NCBI GenBank assembly: GCA_036009105.1
Contig: DASYMJ010000318.1
Span: forward strand, 1-18,766
Source: JAFAVZ01 sp036009105
Lineage (GTDB): Bacteria; Acidobacteriota; Thermoanaerobaculia; Gp7-AA8
Length of the DNA stretch: 18,766 nucleotides
Direction: 5' to 3'
Part shown: positions 1 through 7,859 of the stretch, one piece after another
Layout of the letters: each line of letters opens with the position of its first letter
How positions within the stretch are numbered: position 1 is the stretch's first letter
The notes under the pieces: model-generated
Database searches by the model: none
Told to the model about the DNA's origin: nothing
The model's input: only the letters and a program-made list of their open reading frames with translations
Program-made: the position numbers and the translations under genes

Positions 1-82
1 CGCCGAGCATGGTCAGCGCGGAGCGGAGCCGGTTGGTCCGCAGCGACCCGAGGGCCATCCTGAAGGTCTCACCGATGTTCAT
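1..82 (-). CDS. MacB/FtsX-type ABC transporter permease, N-terminal fragment
   Basis: Only the first 27 codons are present; the gene runs off the left edge. The peptide begins MNIGETFRMALGSLRTNRLR and continues SALTMLG, the usual cytoplasmic N-terminus leading into transmembrane helix 1 of MacB/FtsX permeases. It closely parallels the start of the upstream permease (ESFRIAFSQIRAHKMRSILTALG). Its ATG (80-82) overlaps the TGA of that permease (79-81) as ATGA, which suggests translational coupling and one operon. Two permeases in a row suggests either a heterodimeric transporter or tandem duplicates. No ATPase gene is visible, so it would have to lie beyond the left edge. The family call is secure from the motif, but the substrate is unknown. 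Confidence 0.85.
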   Translation of the reverse strand, partial: MNIGETFRMALGSLRTNRLRSALTMLG

Positions 83-1320
83 TCGTAGCGCAATGCCTCG
101 ATCGGATCGAGCCGCGACGCGGACAGCGCCGGGGCGAAGCCGGAGAAGATGCCGGTCACGGTGGAGACGATCACCCCCACCACTACCAGGCCCAGCGAAA
201 ACGTCATGGGGAAGGAGGGGAACGCCGCCGCGACACCGGTGCACATCAGCCAGGAGATGGCCAGGCCGGCCACGCCGCCGATGAGGCAGATGGCCACCGC
301 CTCGACCAGGAACTGCAGGAGGATGGTTCCCCGCCGCGCGCCGAGCGCCTTGCGCGTGCCGATCTCGCGCGTCCGCTCCTTCACGCTGACGTAGGTGATG
401 TTCATGATGCCGATGGCGCCGACGAACAGCGCCAGGCCGGTGACGAAGAGGCCGGCCGTGGCGATGCCGGTCTTGATGGGATCGATGGTGCTGCGCAACG
501 CCTGCTGCTCGTTGATGGAGAAGTCGTCCTTCTGCTCCGGCCGCAGGCCGCGCACCCGGCGCATGGCGCCGGTGAGCTCGTCGCGCGCGGCGTCCATCCT
601 GCTCTTGTCCTTCACCTTCACCCGGATGGAGGTGTCGAGCCGGGAGCTGAACACTTTCATGAAGGCGGAGAGCGGCACCACGACCTGGGTGTCGAAGCTG
701 AACAGGCCGAGGAACGTCCCCTGCTTGCCGTACACGCCGACCACGCGGAACGGCGCGCCGCCGATCATGACGGTCTTCTCCAGCGCCGGCTGGTTCGGAA
801 AGAGCACCTCCGCCACGTCATAGCCGAGGATGCAGACGTTGCGGCCGCCCCGCGATTCGGCGTCCGTCATGAAGCGGCCTTCCTTGAAGGTCGCGGTGGA
901 GGTGAGGAGGAAGTCGTCGGTCGTGCCCTGGGTGAAGACGCCGTTGACCTGGTTGTCGGCGAACTTCACGCTGCGCACGGTGTTCATGGTCGGCACGGCG
1001 GTGAGGAGCTGCGAGTTCGGCGTGGCGGCGATGATCCGCTTGAGGTCTTCCGCGTAGTGCACCTGCATGGTCCGCCGGTTGCGGTAGTTCCACCAGTCGT
1101 CCACGTTGTGCCACGGCCACTTCTCGACGTAGAAGACGTCGTCCCCGATCACGGCCAGGCTGCGCTCGAAGCCGACCTCGATGCCGCCGATGGCCGAGCC
1201 CATGAGGGTGACGGCGATGATGCCGATGATCACGCCGAGTGCGGTCAGGATCGAGCGCATCTTGTGCGCGCGGATCTGGCTGAAGGCGATGCGGAAGGAC
1301 TCGGTGAGCTCGGTGAACAT
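79..1320 (-). CDS. MacB-like ABC transporter permease (FtsX domain)
   Basis: This is a 413-residue permease without a fused ATPase domain. It starts MFTELTESFRIAFSQIRAHK, with a first membrane helix at about residues 22-45. A large periplasmic MacB_PCD-type domain follows to about residue 280, then three C-terminal membrane helices around 285-310, 335-365 and 375-400. The conserved FtsX segment VSVKERTREIGTRKALGARR lies just after the second helix, and the C-terminus SRLDPIEALRYE is typical of MacB permeases. Known family role: with a cytoplasmic ATPase and a periplasmic adaptor it exports peptides, lipoproteins or drugs mechanically from the periplasm. It lies 70 bp downstream of the adaptor gene and overlaps the next permease by ATGA, so the three form an operon. 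No clear Shine-Dalgarno precedes its ATG. The substrate cannot be told. Confidence 0.92.
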   Translation of the reverse strand: MFTELTESFRIAFSQIRAHKMRSILTALGVIIGIIAVTLMGSAIGGIEVGFERSLAVIGDDVFYVEKWPWHNVDDWWNYRNRRTMQVHYAEDLKRIIAATPNSQLLTAVPTMNTVRSVKFADNQVNGVFTQGTTDDFLLTSTATFKEGRFMTDAESRGGRNVCILGYDVAEVLFPNQPALEKTVMIGGAPFRVVGVYGKQGTFLGLFSFDTQVVVPLSAFMKVFSSRLDTSIRVKVKDKSRMDAARDELTGAMRRVRGLRPEQKDDFSINEQQALRSTIDPIKTGIATAGLFVTGLALFVGAIGIMNITYVSVKERTREIGTRKALGARRGTILLQFLVEAVAICLIGGVAGLAISWLMCTGVAAAFPSFPMTFSLGLVVVGVIVSTVTGIFSGFAPALSASRLDPIEALRYE

Positions 1321-1333
1321 GGCGGTCTGTTTT

Positions 1334-1386
1334 CAGTTGTCGGTTGTCGGTTGTCGGTAAGAGACGCTACTGACAACTGACAACTG
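1334..1386. repeat. GTTGTCG heptamer repeats with facing inverted copy, intergenic
   Basis: The 70-bp gap between the adaptor stop and the permease start holds three perfect tandem copies of GTTGTCG (1336-1342, 1343-1349, 1350-1356). A facing arm, TGACAACTGACAACTG, lies at 1371-1386. Its reverse complement matches 1334-1349 at 14 of 16 positions, so the transcript could form a long imperfect hairpin. GAGAC (1361-1365) and GTCTC (1386-1390) are also complementary. A role as intra-operon attenuator, RNA processing site or mobile short repeat is inference. Confidence 0.7.
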
Positions 1387-1390
1387 TCTC

Positions 1391-2707
1391 CTACGTCTTC
1401 TCCTTCTCGATCGCCACCTTCATCCCGTCCTTGAGCTTGCGGGAGATGGCGGTGTAGCTGCCGGACACCACTTCTTCGCCCGGCTGCACGCCGCTCTTGA
1501 TCTCGATGTGGGTGGCGTCGGAGATGCCGGTCTCCACCTTGCGCTGGTTCACCACCTCGCCCTTGCGGACGAAGACCACCCGCACCAGCTTGTCGCGCTG
1601 CTCGCGGGCGCGCTGCTTCTCCAGCGTCTCGTTGGTGACGTCGGCGCGGTTGTCGCCGCCGTCGCGCGAGGCCTGCCGCGCGGACTGCTTCTCCCGCTCT
1701 TCCGGCGAGAGCTTGCTGTCCGGGTTGCGCACGGTGACGCTCTGGATCGGCACCGCGACGGCGTTGGCCACGGTGTCGGTCTCGATGTCGGCCGTGGCGC
1801 TCATCCCCGGACGGAGCGTCACGGAGTGGTCGGAGATGCGGATCTTGACCTCGAAGTTGGTGACCTCTTCCTGCGAGCCGGCGTTGTTCGTCTTGGCCGT
1901 GCTGGCGATCTCGCGCACCACGCCCGCGATCTTGCGGTCCGGGTAGGCGTCGATGGAGAGGCGCACGTTGTCGCCGACCTTCACGTTGATCACGTCGTTC
2001 TCATTGACGTTGACCCGCGCTTCCATGTTGTCCAGGTTCGCGATGCGCATCACTTCCGTGCCGGCGAACTGGCTGGTGCCGACCACTCGCTCGCCCACCT
2101 GGGTGGTCAGCGAGCTGATGGTGCCGTCGGTCGGCGAGTTGATCACGGTCTTGGACAAGGCCTCGCGAATCTGCCGCAAGGCCCCCTCGGCGCGCTGGAT
2201 CTCGAACAGCGACGACTGGAGGGCCGCCTTGGCGATGTCGCGCGTGGTCTGGGCGGCGTTGCGCTCCTGCTCGGCGGTGAGGTGCTGGTTGAAGAGGTTC
2301 AGCGCGCGGTTGTAGTCGTTCTCCGCCTTGGCCAGCTCGGCCCGGTGCTGCACGCTGGCCGACCGCGCGGAGCTGAGCGCCGCTTCCTGCGACTCCACCT
2401 GCGCGCGGTAGCTGTCCGGCTTGATGCGCAGCAGCAGATCGCCCCGGTGGATGACCTGCCCTTCCTTCACCGGCAGCTCGATGATCTCGCCCGAGACTTC
2501 CGGCGAGATCTTGACCTCGATCTCCGGCTGGATCTTCCCCGTCGCGGTGACGAGCTCGGTGATCGTCTTGCGGTACGCCTTGTCCGTGGTGACCAGCAGC
2601 GGCTTCTCGCCCCGCTTCGCGGCGACCGACCCGCCGACGATGCCGACCAGCACCACGGCAACGGCCACGACGACCCACACTTTCTTCTTCTTGCTCATCT
2701 GGACCAT
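1391..2707 (-). CDS. HlyD/MacA-type periplasmic adaptor subunit (membrane fusion protein)
   Basis: This 438-residue protein links an inner-membrane transporter to an outer-membrane channel. After a KKKK stretch there is one membrane anchor at about residues 10-30. A first lipoyl half follows near 55-95 (VSGEIIELPVKEGQVIHRGD), then an alpha-helical hairpin of about 97-185 rich in Ala, Glu and Gln. The second lipoyl half is near 188-210 (INSPTDGTISSLTTQVGERV), followed by beta-barrel and membrane-proximal domains. A charged, Gln/Arg/Glu-rich insertion at about 331-373 interrupts the C-terminal part and is probably a flexible loop. Two in-frame ATGs (2707 and 2698) follow GGGGAG at spacings of 3 and 12 nt, so the start is uncertain by three codons. 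It is the first gene of the efflux operon. A MacA-like role is well supported; the substrate is unknown. Confidence 0.93.
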   Translation of the reverse strand: MVQMSKKKKVWVVVAVAVVLVGIVGGSVAAKRGEKPLLVTTDKAYRKTITELVTATGKIQPEIEVKISPEVSGEIIELPVKEGQVIHRGDLLLRIKPDSYRAQVESQEAALSSARSASVQHRAELAKAENDYNRALNLFNQHLTAEQERNAAQTTRDIAKAALQSSLFEIQRAEGALRQIREALSKTVINSPTDGTISSLTTQVGERVVGTSQFAGTEVMRIANLDNMEARVNVNENDVINVKVGDNVRLSIDAYPDRKIAGVVREIASTAKTNNAGSQEEVTNFEVKIRISDHSVTLRPGMSATADIETDTVANAVAVPIQSVTVRNPDSKLSPEEREKQSARQASRDGGDNRADVTNETLEKQRAREQRDKLVRVVFVRKGEVVNQRKVETGISDATHIEIKSGVQPGEEVVSGSYTAISRKLKDGMKVAIEKEKT

Positions 2708-2765
2708 TCACTCCCCGCCTGTTGAAACGGTTTTCTGAACCGAAGGTTGCGATACCGTGTTCCGC

Positions 2766-3575
2766 ATGCGCGTCGCCATCGCTCTGCTTCTTGCCCTTTT
2801 CGTGCGGTTGCCGCTCGCCGCACAGCCGTACCAGGTGCTCGCCATCCGCTACGGGATCATCCCCGACTTTCCGCTCTCCGAGCTGGTCAAAGGGGCCGAT
2901 CCCGCCCGCAAGCTGGACATCGCCATGATGGTCTGGCTGGTGCGCGGCGGCGGGCGGACGGTGCTGGTCGACTCCGGCTTCTACCGGCCGCAGTTCTTCA
3001 AGTCGTGGAAAGTGGCCTCGTTCGTCCGCCCGGACCAGGCGGTGGCGCGCGCCGGGGTGAAGGCCGCGGACGTGACGGACGTGATCCTCACCCACGCCCA
3101 CTGGGACCACGCCGACGGCGCGGATCTCTTCCCCAAGGCGCAGGTCTGGATCCAGAAGGAGGAGTACGCGTACTACACCGGCGCCGCCTGGCAGGCCGGC
3201 GGCAAGCACGGCGGCATCGAGCCGGCCGACATGGCCTACCTGCTCCGCGCCAATACGGAAGGGCGGCTGCACCTGGTGGACGGCGACGCGGAGATCCTCC
3301 CCGGCATCCGCGTCTGGACCGGCGGCCGCCACACCTGGGCCTCGCAATACGTCACCGTCAGCGGCATCGTCCTCGCCTCGGACAACCTCTACCTCTACGA
3401 GAATCTCGACAAACACCTCCCCATCGCCCAGACCTTCGACGCGCAGTCGAACCTCGCCGCGCAGGAGAAGATGCGGTCTCTGGCCAGGGAGCCGCGCCTC
3501 ATCGTGCCCGGCCACGACCCGGCCGTGCTGACCAGGTTCCCGCGGGTGGCGGAGGGGATCGTCCGGATCGAGTGA
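2766..3575 (+). CDS. Secreted metallo-beta-lactamase-fold hydrolase (lactonase-like)
   Basis: This is a 269-residue protein with an N-terminal signal peptide (MRVAIALLLALFVRLPLAAQ, probable cleavage near residues 19-20). The metal-binding motif HAHWDH is at residues 110-115. Further likely ligands are H189 (GGRHT), D206 (ASDN) and H250 (VPGHD), giving a complete dinuclear zinc site. Length and arrangement resemble the N-acyl-homoserine-lactonase and related hydrolase branch of the superfamily, but substrate cannot be read from sequence. The ATG at 2766 is preferred over an in-frame GTG at 2757 because TACCGT lies exactly 7 nt before it, matching the leaderless pattern of neighbouring genes, and because the signal peptide then starts directly. 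It is divergent from the efflux operon. The next gene also encodes an exported protein, with its start 37 bp past this stop. Confidence 0.85.
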   Translation: MRVAIALLLALFVRLPLAAQPYQVLAIRYGIIPDFPLSELVKGADPARKLDIAMMVWLVRGGGRTVLVDSGFYRPQFFKSWKVASFVRPDQAVARAGVKAADVTDVILTHAHWDHADGADLFPKAQVWIQKEEYAYYTGAAWQAGGKHGGIEPADMAYLLRANTEGRLHLVDGDAEILPGIRVWTGGRHTWASQYVTVSGIVLASDNLYLYENLDKHLPIAQTFDAQSNLAAQEKMRSLAREPRLIVPGHDPAVLTRFPRVAEGIVRIE

Positions 3576-3599
3576 GCCGATGAGCGGGCAGCGGGCAGC

Positions 3600-3605
3600 T
3601 ACAAT
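3600..3605 (+). promoter_or_regulatory. -10 element of a probable leaderless promoter
   Basis: TACAAT matches the sigma-70-type -10 box at four of six positions and is separated from the ATG at 3613 by exactly 7 nt. Transcription would then start at or next to the start codon. No good -35 is visible near 3577-3582. The site also decides the start of the downstream gene in favour of 3613 over 3580 and 3604. Confidence 0.5.
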
Positions 3606-3612
3606 GCCCCTC

Positions 3613-4743
3613 ATGCGTCGCCTGCTCCCCTTCCTCCTTCTGCTCCTCCCCACCCTAGCCACCGCCCAGCCCTGGACGCCGACCGGGGTGAGCGGCTGCA
3701 TCGGCGGCAGCAAGTGCCCCCAGCGCCGCCTCACCGTCCGGCTGGAGAACCGGCCCGTGGCCGGCATCCGCTTCTTCGCCAAGGACGACATCGGCGAGAC
3801 GGCCGGCGGCGAGCTGCGCATCATGATCGACCGCAACCTGGTCCGCGGCGGCGTCGACATCCCCCGCCGCGGCGAGACGTTCACCTTCGACGTCGACAAC
3901 CTCCGCGGCTCCCAGCTGATCTTCGAGCCTTCCAGGAATGACGAGGTGCAGATCGAGGCCATCGAGGTGCGCTACGGCCGCGAGGTCGTCCAGCGCGACC
4001 GCCCTTCGAATGACGACCGCCCGCGCGGCGGCGGCAACAGCGCCGGCTGGCGCTCCTACTCCGAGCACGGCTGCATCGGCGGCGAGGAGTGCCGCAAGAA
4101 CGGCAACCGCATCACCATCCCCCTCGACGATGCGCCGGTCCTCGGCGTCCGCTTCTTCGCGCACGACAACATCGGCACGCGCGCCGACGGCAAGTTGACG
4201 GTGCGCATCGACGATACGGCTGTCGCCTCCTACGTCGACGTGGCGCGCAACGGCACGCGCCACGAGTTCGACGTCGACAACGTGCGCGGCTCACGCCTGG
4301 TCATCCAGACCGCCAACGACGACGAGGTGGAAATCAGCGATGTGTCCGTGCTCTACGGCCGCGGCGGCGGTTACGGAGGCGGCGGGAGTGGCGGCTACGG
4401 CGGTGGCGGCGGCTACGGAGGCGGCGGGCGCGAGACCACGCACCAAGGCGGCTGCATCGGCGGCTCGGACTGCGGCGGCAAGCGCGCGCGCATCCGCATC
4501 CCGCTGCGCGACCGCGGCGTGGCCGAGGTGCGCTTCTTCGCCCATGACAACGTCGGCGCCAAGGCCGGCGGCGAGCTGCGCATCCGCATCGACGACACGG
4601 TCATCCGCGACTACCTCGACATCCCCCGGGACGGCCGCACCTTCACCATCGACGGCCGGGGGCTGAGCGGCGAGTACCTGATCATCGAGCCGGCCGAGGA
4701 TGATGAGGTGGTGATCAAGGACGTGCGCGTCACGTATCGGTAA
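3613..4743 (+). CDS. Secreted protein with three ~95-residue GCIGG repeats, function unknown
   Basis: I do not recognise a named family. The 376-residue protein has a strong signal peptide (residues 1-18, cleavage near ATA/Q). Three homologous repeats lie at about 28-122, 153-249 and 279-376. Each opens with GCIGG and a CX5C pair (C29/C35, C154/C160, C281/C287), probably a disulfide. Each continues with a VRFFAHDNIG-type segment, then a basic and acidic strand (RIDDT), a D-x-P/A-R-x-G turn, and a DDEVxI segment ending in VxYG or VTYR. The pattern suggests a small beta-sandwich with many surface acidic residues, possibly binding carbohydrate or metal; that is inference. The first linker is polar (PSNDDRPRGG). 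The second, about 250-272, is almost pure Gly with Tyr. It follows the secreted hydrolase, and its tail overlaps the ABC-F gene by 14 bp. Confidence 0.85.
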   Translation: MRRLLPFLLLLLPTLATAQPWTPTGVSGCIGGSKCPQRRLTVRLENRPVAGIRFFAKDDIGETAGGELRIMIDRNLVRGGVDIPRRGETFTFDVDNLRGSQLIFEPSRNDEVQIEAIEVRYGREVVQRDRPSNDDRPRGGGNSAGWRSYSEHGCIGGEECRKNGNRITIPLDDAPVLGVRFFAHDNIGTRADGKLTVRIDDTAVASYVDVARNGTRHEFDVDNVRGSRLVIQTANDDEVEISDVSVLYGRGGGYGGGGSGGYGGGGGYGGGGRETTHQGGCIGGSDCGGKRARIRIPLRDRGVAEVRFFAHDNVGAKAGGELRIRIDDTVIRDYLDIPRDGRTFTIDGRGLSGEYLIIEPAEDDEVVIKDVRVTYR

Positions 4744-6526
4744 GCTTCGCTTCCAGCTCACTCCACCGGGCGTACAACCGCTCCACCTCCGCCTGCGTGG
4801 CGGCCAGCTCCTCGAAGCGCTGCTGCAAGGCGACCGCATCGGCGGCGATGGACGGATCCTCCGTCCTTCGCTGCGCCTCCGCCGCCCGTTCCTCGGCCGC
4901 GAGAAGCGTCGCTTCCATGGCGTCCCACTCGCGCTGTTCCATGTAGGAGAGGCGCCTGGTGCGGGCGGGCGGAGGTGGCGGCGGGGCCGCGGCTTTGGGA
5001 GCGGCGGCGACGGAGCGCTTATCCTCCCACTGCGCGAAGTCGGCAAAGTAGCCGGCGCCGCCGCGGCCGTCGAGGGCGAGGATCCGCGTGGAGACGCGGT
5101 CGAGGAGGTACCGGTCGTGCGTCACCAGGACCAGCGCGCCGGGGAACTCCAGCAGCGACTCCTCCAGCACGTCCAGGGTGGGGATGTCGAGGTCGTTGGT
5201 CGGCTCGTCCATCACCAGCAGGTCGGCCGGCTGGAGCATGAGGCGGGCGAGGACGATGCGCGCCTTCTCGCCGCCCGAGAGGCGCGACACGGCGGTCTCC
5301 AGCTGCTCGGTGCGAAAGAGAAAACGCTTGGCCCAGCTGGCGATGTGGATCTGCCGGTCGCGATAGACGACCGTATCGCCTTCCGGCGCCAGCGCGCGCT
5401 TCAAGGTGAGGCTCGGATCGAGCGACTCCCGGTTCTGTTCGAAGTAGACGATGCGCAGCCGGTCGGCGGCCTCGATCGTCCCCCCATCGGGCGCCAGCTC
5501 GCCGACGATCATCCGCAGCAGGGTCGTCTTGCCCGAGCCGTTCGGCCCCAGGACGCCGAGGCGCGTGCCGGGCGTCAGCAACAGATCGAGCTCGTCCACG
5601 ATCGGCTTCTCCCCCATCCGCTTGCGCAAGCCGCGGCCGGTCCAGAGGCGCTTGGTCTTGCGCTCCGAGGCGGTGAAGTCGATCTTCGCGGAATCGGTCG
5701 CGGCGCGGGAGCGGCTCTCCTCCAGCTCGCCGATGAGGCGGCCGGCGTTCTGGATGCGCGCCTTCGCCTTGGTCGTGCGCGCCTTCGGGCCGCGGCGCAG
5801 CCACTCCATCTCCCGCCGCACGAGGTTGGCCAGCGTCTCCTGATAGGCGGCCTCGTTGCGCAGCACCTCGTCGCGCTTTTCCAGCAGCGCGCTGTAGCTC
5901 CCCTCGCTCTGCAGCAGACCGCCGGGATAGACGCGGTCCAGCTCCAGCATCCGCCGGGCGATGTTCTCCAGAAAGTAGCGGTCGTGGCTGACCACCACGA
6001 ACGCCTCCGGCTCGCTGCGCAGCAACGCTTCCAGCCAGAGGATGGCCTCCACGTCGAGGTGGTTGGTCGGCTCGTCGAGCAGGAGGACGTCCGGCTCGAG
6101 CACCAGCTCCCGCGCCACGGCCAGCCGCTTCCGCCAGCCGCCGGAGAGCGTCTCGGTGCGCTGCTCGCGGTCGGTGAAGTTCGCCTTGGCCAGCGCGATG
6201 GCGGAGCGCGCATGCTTCTCGTAGTCGTCCAGGTCCACGCCTTCCAGCGCCTCCAGCACCACGTCCTCGATGCTCTTGCCCGGCGCGAACACCGGGTCCT
6301 GCGGCACGTAGCCGATGCGCACGCCCCTGCGCACCGCGCGCGTGCCGCTGTCCGCCTCCTCGACGCCGGCGATGATCTTCAGCAGCGTCGACTTGCCCGC
6401 GCCGTTCGGGCCGACCAGGCCGACGTGATCGCCCTCGAACAGGGTGAAGGAGAGCCCCTCGAACAGAGGGCGGGAGGTGTACTGCTTCGCGAGCGCGTCG
6501 CAGGAGAGGAGGACGGAGCGGCTCAT
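4730..6526 (-). CDS. uup: ABC-F family ATPase, Uup type
   Basis: This is a 598-residue soluble protein with two ABC domains and no membrane segment. Domain 1 has Walker A GPNGAGKST (39-47), signature LSGGW (127-131) and Walker B LLLDEPTNHLD (148-158). The linker (about 205-295) includes the arm and a basic segment (RRGPKARTTKAKARIQNAGR). Domain 2 has GPNGSGKTT (327-335), LSGGEKAR (416-423) and LVMDEPTNDLD (437-447). A Pro-rich hinge (PPPPPP, about 515-520) leads to a C-terminal coiled coil (530-595), the hallmark of Uup. Known for the family: ribosome-associated ATPase acting on stalled translation or ribosome assembly, with genome-stability effects. The ATG at 6526 is chosen because MSRSVLLSCDALAKQY is where the ABC fold begins; the upstream 63 codons of open frame look non-coding. 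It is divergent from the amino-acid permease over 31 bp. Confidence 0.93.
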   Translation of the reverse strand: MSRSVLLSCDALAKQYTSRPLFEGLSFTLFEGDHVGLVGPNGAGKSTLLKIIAGVEEADSGTRAVRRGVRIGYVPQDPVFAPGKSIEDVVLEALEGVDLDDYEKHARSAIALAKANFTDREQRTETLSGGWRKRLAVARELVLEPDVLLLDEPTNHLDVEAILWLEALLRSEPEAFVVVSHDRYFLENIARRMLELDRVYPGGLLQSEGSYSALLEKRDEVLRNEAAYQETLANLVRREMEWLRRGPKARTTKAKARIQNAGRLIGELEESRSRAATDSAKIDFTASERKTKRLWTGRGLRKRMGEKPIVDELDLLLTPGTRLGVLGPNGSGKTTLLRMIVGELAPDGGTIEAADRLRIVYFEQNRESLDPSLTLKRALAPEGDTVVYRDRQIHIASWAKRFLFRTEQLETAVSRLSGGEKARIVLARLMLQPADLLVMDEPTNDLDIPTLDVLEESLLEFPGALVLVTHDRYLLDRVSTRILALDGRGGAGYFADFAQWEDKRSVAAAPKAAAPPPPPPARTRRLSYMEQREWDAMEATLLAAEERAAEAQRRTEDPSIAADAVALQQRFEELAATQAEVERLYARWSELEAKLTDT

Positions 6527-6540
6527 TGGTGGCGGGCGTT

Positions 6541-6548
6541 TATATACT
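6541..6548. promoter_or_regulatory. Shared bidirectional -10 region between divergent genes
   Basis: The only AT-rich stretch in the 31-bp divergent gap reads TATATACT. On the plus strand TATACT (6543-6548) lies 9 nt before the permease ATG. On the minus strand the same bases and their neighbour read TATAAA, 12 nt before the ABC-F ATG. Neither gene shows a Shine-Dalgarno, so both transcripts probably have very short or no leaders and compete for this site. -35 elements are not evident. Confidence 0.45.
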
Positions 6549-6557
6549 GAAACGCAC

Positions 6558-7847
6558 ATGCCCGACCTGGCCCGCCGCCTCGGCGCATTCGACGCCACCA
6601 TGATCGTGATGGGCGGCATCATCGGCTCCGGCATCTTCATCAACCCGTACGTCGTCGCGCGCCAGGTGCACACCGTGCCGCTCATCCTCGGCGCCTGGAT
6701 CGCCGGCGGCGCCATCGCGCTGCTCGGCGCGTTCGTCTACGCGGAGCTCGCCGCGCTGCGCCCTCAGGTGGGCGGCCAGTATGCCTACCTGCGCGACGCG
6801 TGGCATCCCTCCCTCGCCTTCCTCTACGGCTGGGGCCTGCTCCTGGTGATCCAGAGCGGCGGCATGGCGGCGGTGGCCGTCACGTTCGCCAGATACACGC
6901 TGGAGCTGACCGGCGCGCGCGCTCCGGAGTGGACCATCGCCGTCGCCACGCTGACCGCGCTCACCCTGATCAACTGCCTCGGCGTGCGCAGCGGCACGAA
7001 CACGCAGACGGTGCTGATGCTGCTCAAGCTGGCCGCCATCTTCATGCTGGTGATCGTCGGCCTGACGTATGTAGGGGCGAGCTTCAGCTCGCCCGAACCT
7101 CGTGCTCATTCGATGATGTCCTTCGCCGCGGCCATGACCCCGGTGATGTTCGCCTATGGCGGCTGGCAGACCGCGAGCTTCATGTCCGGCGAGCTGATTC
7201 GTCCCCGCCGCGACCTCGCCCTCGGCCTTTTGGCCGGCGTGGCGGGCGTCATCACCATCTACGTCGTCGTGAACATCGTCTGCCTGCGCGTCCTCGGCAC
7301 CGCGGGCCTCGCCGCCACCACGACGCCCGCCTCAGCGGTCATGCGCCTCGCCCTCGGCGAGCGCGGCGCGATGCTCATCGCGGCCGGCATCGCCATCTCC
7401 ACCCTCGGCTTCCTCAGCCAGGGGATGCTCACCGCGCCGCGCGTCTACTACGCCATGGCCGAGGATGGGCTGTTCTTCCGCGCGCTGGCCCGGGTGCATC
7501 CGGTGACGCGCGTGCCGGTGGTGGCCATCGCGGTGCAGGGCCTCGTCGCCATCGCCATCGCTCTCTCCGGCACCTACGAGCAGATCCTCGGCTACGTCGT
7601 CTCCGTCGACTTCATCTTCTTCGGATTGACCGGCCTGGCGCTCTTCGTCTTCCGCCGCCGGGAGCGCAGCGAGGGCTTCCGCACGCCCGGACATCCGGTC
7701 ACCACCGCCCTCTTCACCCTCGCCTGCTGGCTGGTCGTCCTCGGCACCATTGCCAGGGCGCCGCGCGACAGCGCAATCGGCCTCGGCATCCTGGCCGCGG
7801 GGCTGCCGGCGTACTGGTTCTGGTCGGCGCGGCGTGCACACCGGTAG
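6558..7847 (+). CDS. APC-superfamily amino-acid permease
   Basis: This is a 429-residue polytopic membrane protein. The substrate-site motif GGIIGSGIF (residues 19-27) in the first helix marks the APC superfamily (LAT/GABA-type permeases). Around twelve hydrophobic helices follow, with the segment YGGWQTASFMSGELIRPRRD matching helix 6 and the adjoining conserved loop. Family role: uptake or exchange of amino acids or amines across the inner membrane; the exact substrate is not readable. Residues 172-179 (VGASFSSP), in the variable loop between helices 5 and 6, are encoded by a short palindromic repeat (7071-7094). The ATG at 6558 is taken because no earlier start is plausible and a -10-like TATACT lies 9 nt upstream. 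The carbonic anhydrase gene starts 12 bp after its stop, so they may be co-expressed. Confidence 0.92.
   Translation: MPDLARRLGAFDATMIVMGGIIGSGIFINPYVVARQVHTVPLILGAWIAGGAIALLGAFVYAELAALRPQVGGQYAYLRDAWHPSLAFLYGWGLLLVIQSGGMAAVAVTFARYTLELTGARAPEWTIAVATLTALTLINCLGVRSGTNTQTVLMLLKLAAIFMLVIVGLTYVGASFSSPEPRAHSMMSFAAAMTPVMFAYGGWQTASFMSGELIRPRRDLALGLLAGVAGVITIYVVVNIVCLRVLGTAGLAATTTPASAVMRLALGERGAMLIAAGIAISTLGFLSQGMLTAPRVYYAMAEDGLFFRALARVHPVTRVPVVAIAVQGLVAIAIALSGTYEQILGYVVSVDFIFFGLTGLALFVFRRRERSEGFRTPGHPVTTALFTLACWLVVLGTIARAPRDSAIGLGILAAGLPAYWFWSARRAHR
7071..7094 (+). repeat. GTAG-footed palindromic (REP-like) element inside the permease gene
   Basis: The element begins with GTAG, followed by a perfect 8-bp stem, GGGCGAGC (7075-7082) and GCTCGCCC (7087-7094), with the loop TTCA. 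It is exactly 24 bp, or eight codons in frame with the permease, encoding VGASFSSP. The GTAG foot plus stem-loop matches the layout of REP sequences mobilised by RAYT (REP-associated tyrosine) transposases, and the intergenic elements at 15648-15868 have the same foot. Insertion rather than chance is inferred. Confidence 0.6.
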
Positions 7848-7859
7848 ACTGCGCGCCAC

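Noticed and set aside
4361..4434. Glycine-codon repeat in the secreted protein as a microsatellite error
   Set aside because: The Gly/Tyr linker stays in frame and joins two intact homologous domains, so it reads as a genuine flexible linker.
5117..6550. Plus-strand open frame of 477 codons opposite the ABC-F gene
   Set aside because: Low-complexity Arg/Leu/Gln/Ala product with no motif; the minus strand has two complete ABC domains.
6527..6715. 63-codon N-terminal extension of the ABC-F gene
   Set aside because: It lies antisense to the permease, reads as Pro/Met/Arg-rich noise, and the ABC fold begins at the ATG at 6526.
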